From JBEKJU01 sp050011095 (lineage in GTDB: Bacteria > Desulfobacterota > Syntrophorhabdia > Syntrophorhabdales > WCHB1-27), in assembly GCA_050011095.1 (NCBI GenBank), contig JBEKJU010000202.1:1-6725 (forward strand): a stretch of DNA of 6,725 nucleotides, read 5' to 3'. The position numbers were made by a program, and so were the translations under genes. Of the stretch, positions 6,458-6,725 are shown in pieces. The notes under the pieces were generated by a model. The model saw only the letters and a program-made list of their open reading frames with translations. It did no database searches and was not told the origin of the DNA. The stretch's first letter is position 1; each line of letters begins with the position of its first letter.

Positions 6458-6488
6458 ATTTTAGTGAGTTTAGCATACTGCATCTCAA
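6458..6488 (-). promoter_or_regulatory. Candidate promoter of the thiamine-diphosphate enzyme gene
   Basis: On the minus strand TTGAGA (6488 down to 6483, five of six consensus bases) is followed by TAAAAT (6463 down to 6458, five of six), but the spacer is 19 bp, longer than ideal. It would start transcription within a few bases of the ATG at 6448. An alternative -10, TATGCT (6477 down to 6472), has a poor -35 partner. Both options leave a very short leader. Confidence 0.3.
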
Positions 6489-6506
6489 AGTTAAATAAAA
6501 ATTCAG

Positions 6507-6538
6507 TTGACATGATTTTCAAATTGATTTAGTTTAAT
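6507..6538 (+). promoter_or_regulatory. Candidate promoter of the XRE regulator gene
   Basis: A perfect -35 box TTGACA (6507-6512) lies in the AT-rich divergent region. The best -10 match is TTTAAT (6533-6538, five of six), but with a 20-bp spacer. At 17 bp the hexamer is TAGTTT, only three of six. The -35 is convincing, the -10 is ambiguous, and either option overlaps or abuts the palindrome at 6531-6548. Confidence 0.4.
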
Positions 6539-6548
6539 ACAATAAACT
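6531..6548. promoter_or_regulatory. 18-bp palindrome AGTTTA-N6-TAAACT, candidate operator
   Basis: AGTTTAATACAATAAACT is a perfect 6-bp inverted repeat with a 6-bp spacer, placed over the presumed -10/start region of the XRE gene. A further AGTTTA half-site occurs at 6467-6472, near the start of the divergent enzyme gene. XRE-family regulators bind such dyads as dimers and often control themselves and the divergent neighbour. Assignment to this XRE protein is inference from position. Confidence 0.4.
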
Positions 6549-6569
6549 TTTGGTGAGCGTTTACTGTTC

Positions 6570-6725
6570 ATGACTAAGGTCGATGGATCGAGCATAGGAG
6601 AAAGGATACGCACGATAAGGCAAGCTAAATCCCTTACCCAGGAGGAGCTTGCATCGAGGGCGGGACTGACAAAGGGCTTCATATCCCAGGTCGAGAGAAA
6701 CATCACGTCCCTTTCTGTCGAGAGT
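6570..6725 (+). CDS. XRE-family HTH transcriptional regulator, N-terminal part (3' truncated by the window)
   Basis: The ATG at 6570 opens a frame of 52 codons that runs to the window edge without a stop. The translation contains a lambda-repressor/Cro-type helix-turn-helix: IGERIRTIRQAKSLTQEELA (9-28), then SRAGLTKGFISQVERN (29-44). Gln24 to Leu27 begin the first helix of the motif, and the recognition helix is around TKGFISQVER. The wording LTKGFISQVER followed by SLSVES resembles regulators in which the HTH is followed by a C-terminal cupin ligand-binding domain, but that part is outside the window. GGTGAG (6552-6557) is a plausible Shine-Dalgarno, though 12 nt from the ATG; a CTG at 6564 in the same frame would be 6 nt away. 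The gene is divergent from the thiamine-diphosphate enzyme gene, which it may regulate. Confidence 0.85.
   Translation, partial: MTKVDGSSIGERIRTIRQAKSLTQEELASRAGLTKGFISQVERNITSLSVES

Noticed and set aside
1..6725. Defence system, mobile element, CRISPR or RNA gene
   Set aside because: All long, well-supported frames belong to protease, transporter, thiamine-diphosphate enzyme and XRE families. I saw no transposase, integrase, spaced repeat array or tRNA-like fold.

Overview
The window looks like ordinary chromosomal DNA from a GC-rich Gram-negative bacterium. The gene style (a complete LivHMGF transporter set, a lone thiamine-diphosphate enzyme, an XRE-type regulator and a leaderless HtrA-like protease) resembles Desulfobacterota/syntrophic deltaproteobacteria. 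That placement is inference from family style only. I see no tRNA, rRNA, CRISPR array, insertion sequence or phage gene.

Layout. Positions 1-159 probably hold the last 52 codons of an unrecognised plus-strand gene. A G-rich convergent gap (160-257) with a hairpin separates it from a minus-strand HtrA/DegP-like serine protease with one PDZ domain (258-1295). A 231-bp divergent intergenic region (1296-1526) follows. It carries a candidate sigma70 promoter with a palindrome in its spacer, directed at a tightly packed plus-strand operon, livH-livM-livG-livF (1527-4846): two permeases and two ATPases of a branched-chain amino acid (HAAT family) ABC importer. Gaps and overlaps of only a few bases indicate one transcript with translational coupling. 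No periplasmic substrate-binding protein gene lies in the window.

Convergent to the operon, 27 bp past livF, is a minus-strand thiamine-diphosphate enzyme of the acetolactate synthase/benzoylformate decarboxylase superfamily (4874-6448) with intact cofactor motifs and an unassigned substrate. A very AT-rich 121-bp divergent region (about 27% GC by hand count) then leads to the start of an XRE-family HTH regulator (6570 onward, cut by the window end). An 18-bp palindrome sits over that regulator's promoter region.

How the genes may work together: the importer would bring in an amino acid or another small carboxylate. The thiamine-diphosphate enzyme could act on a derived 2-oxo acid, with the divergent XRE protein controlling it. 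The link between transporter and enzyme rests on adjacency alone, and they are convergent, so not one operon. I found no clearly novel multi-gene system. The most interesting points are the unassigned thiamine-diphosphate enzyme with its regulator, the two palindromes in promoters, the possible leaderless mRNA of the enzyme, the non-ATG start of livF, and the protease without a signal peptide.
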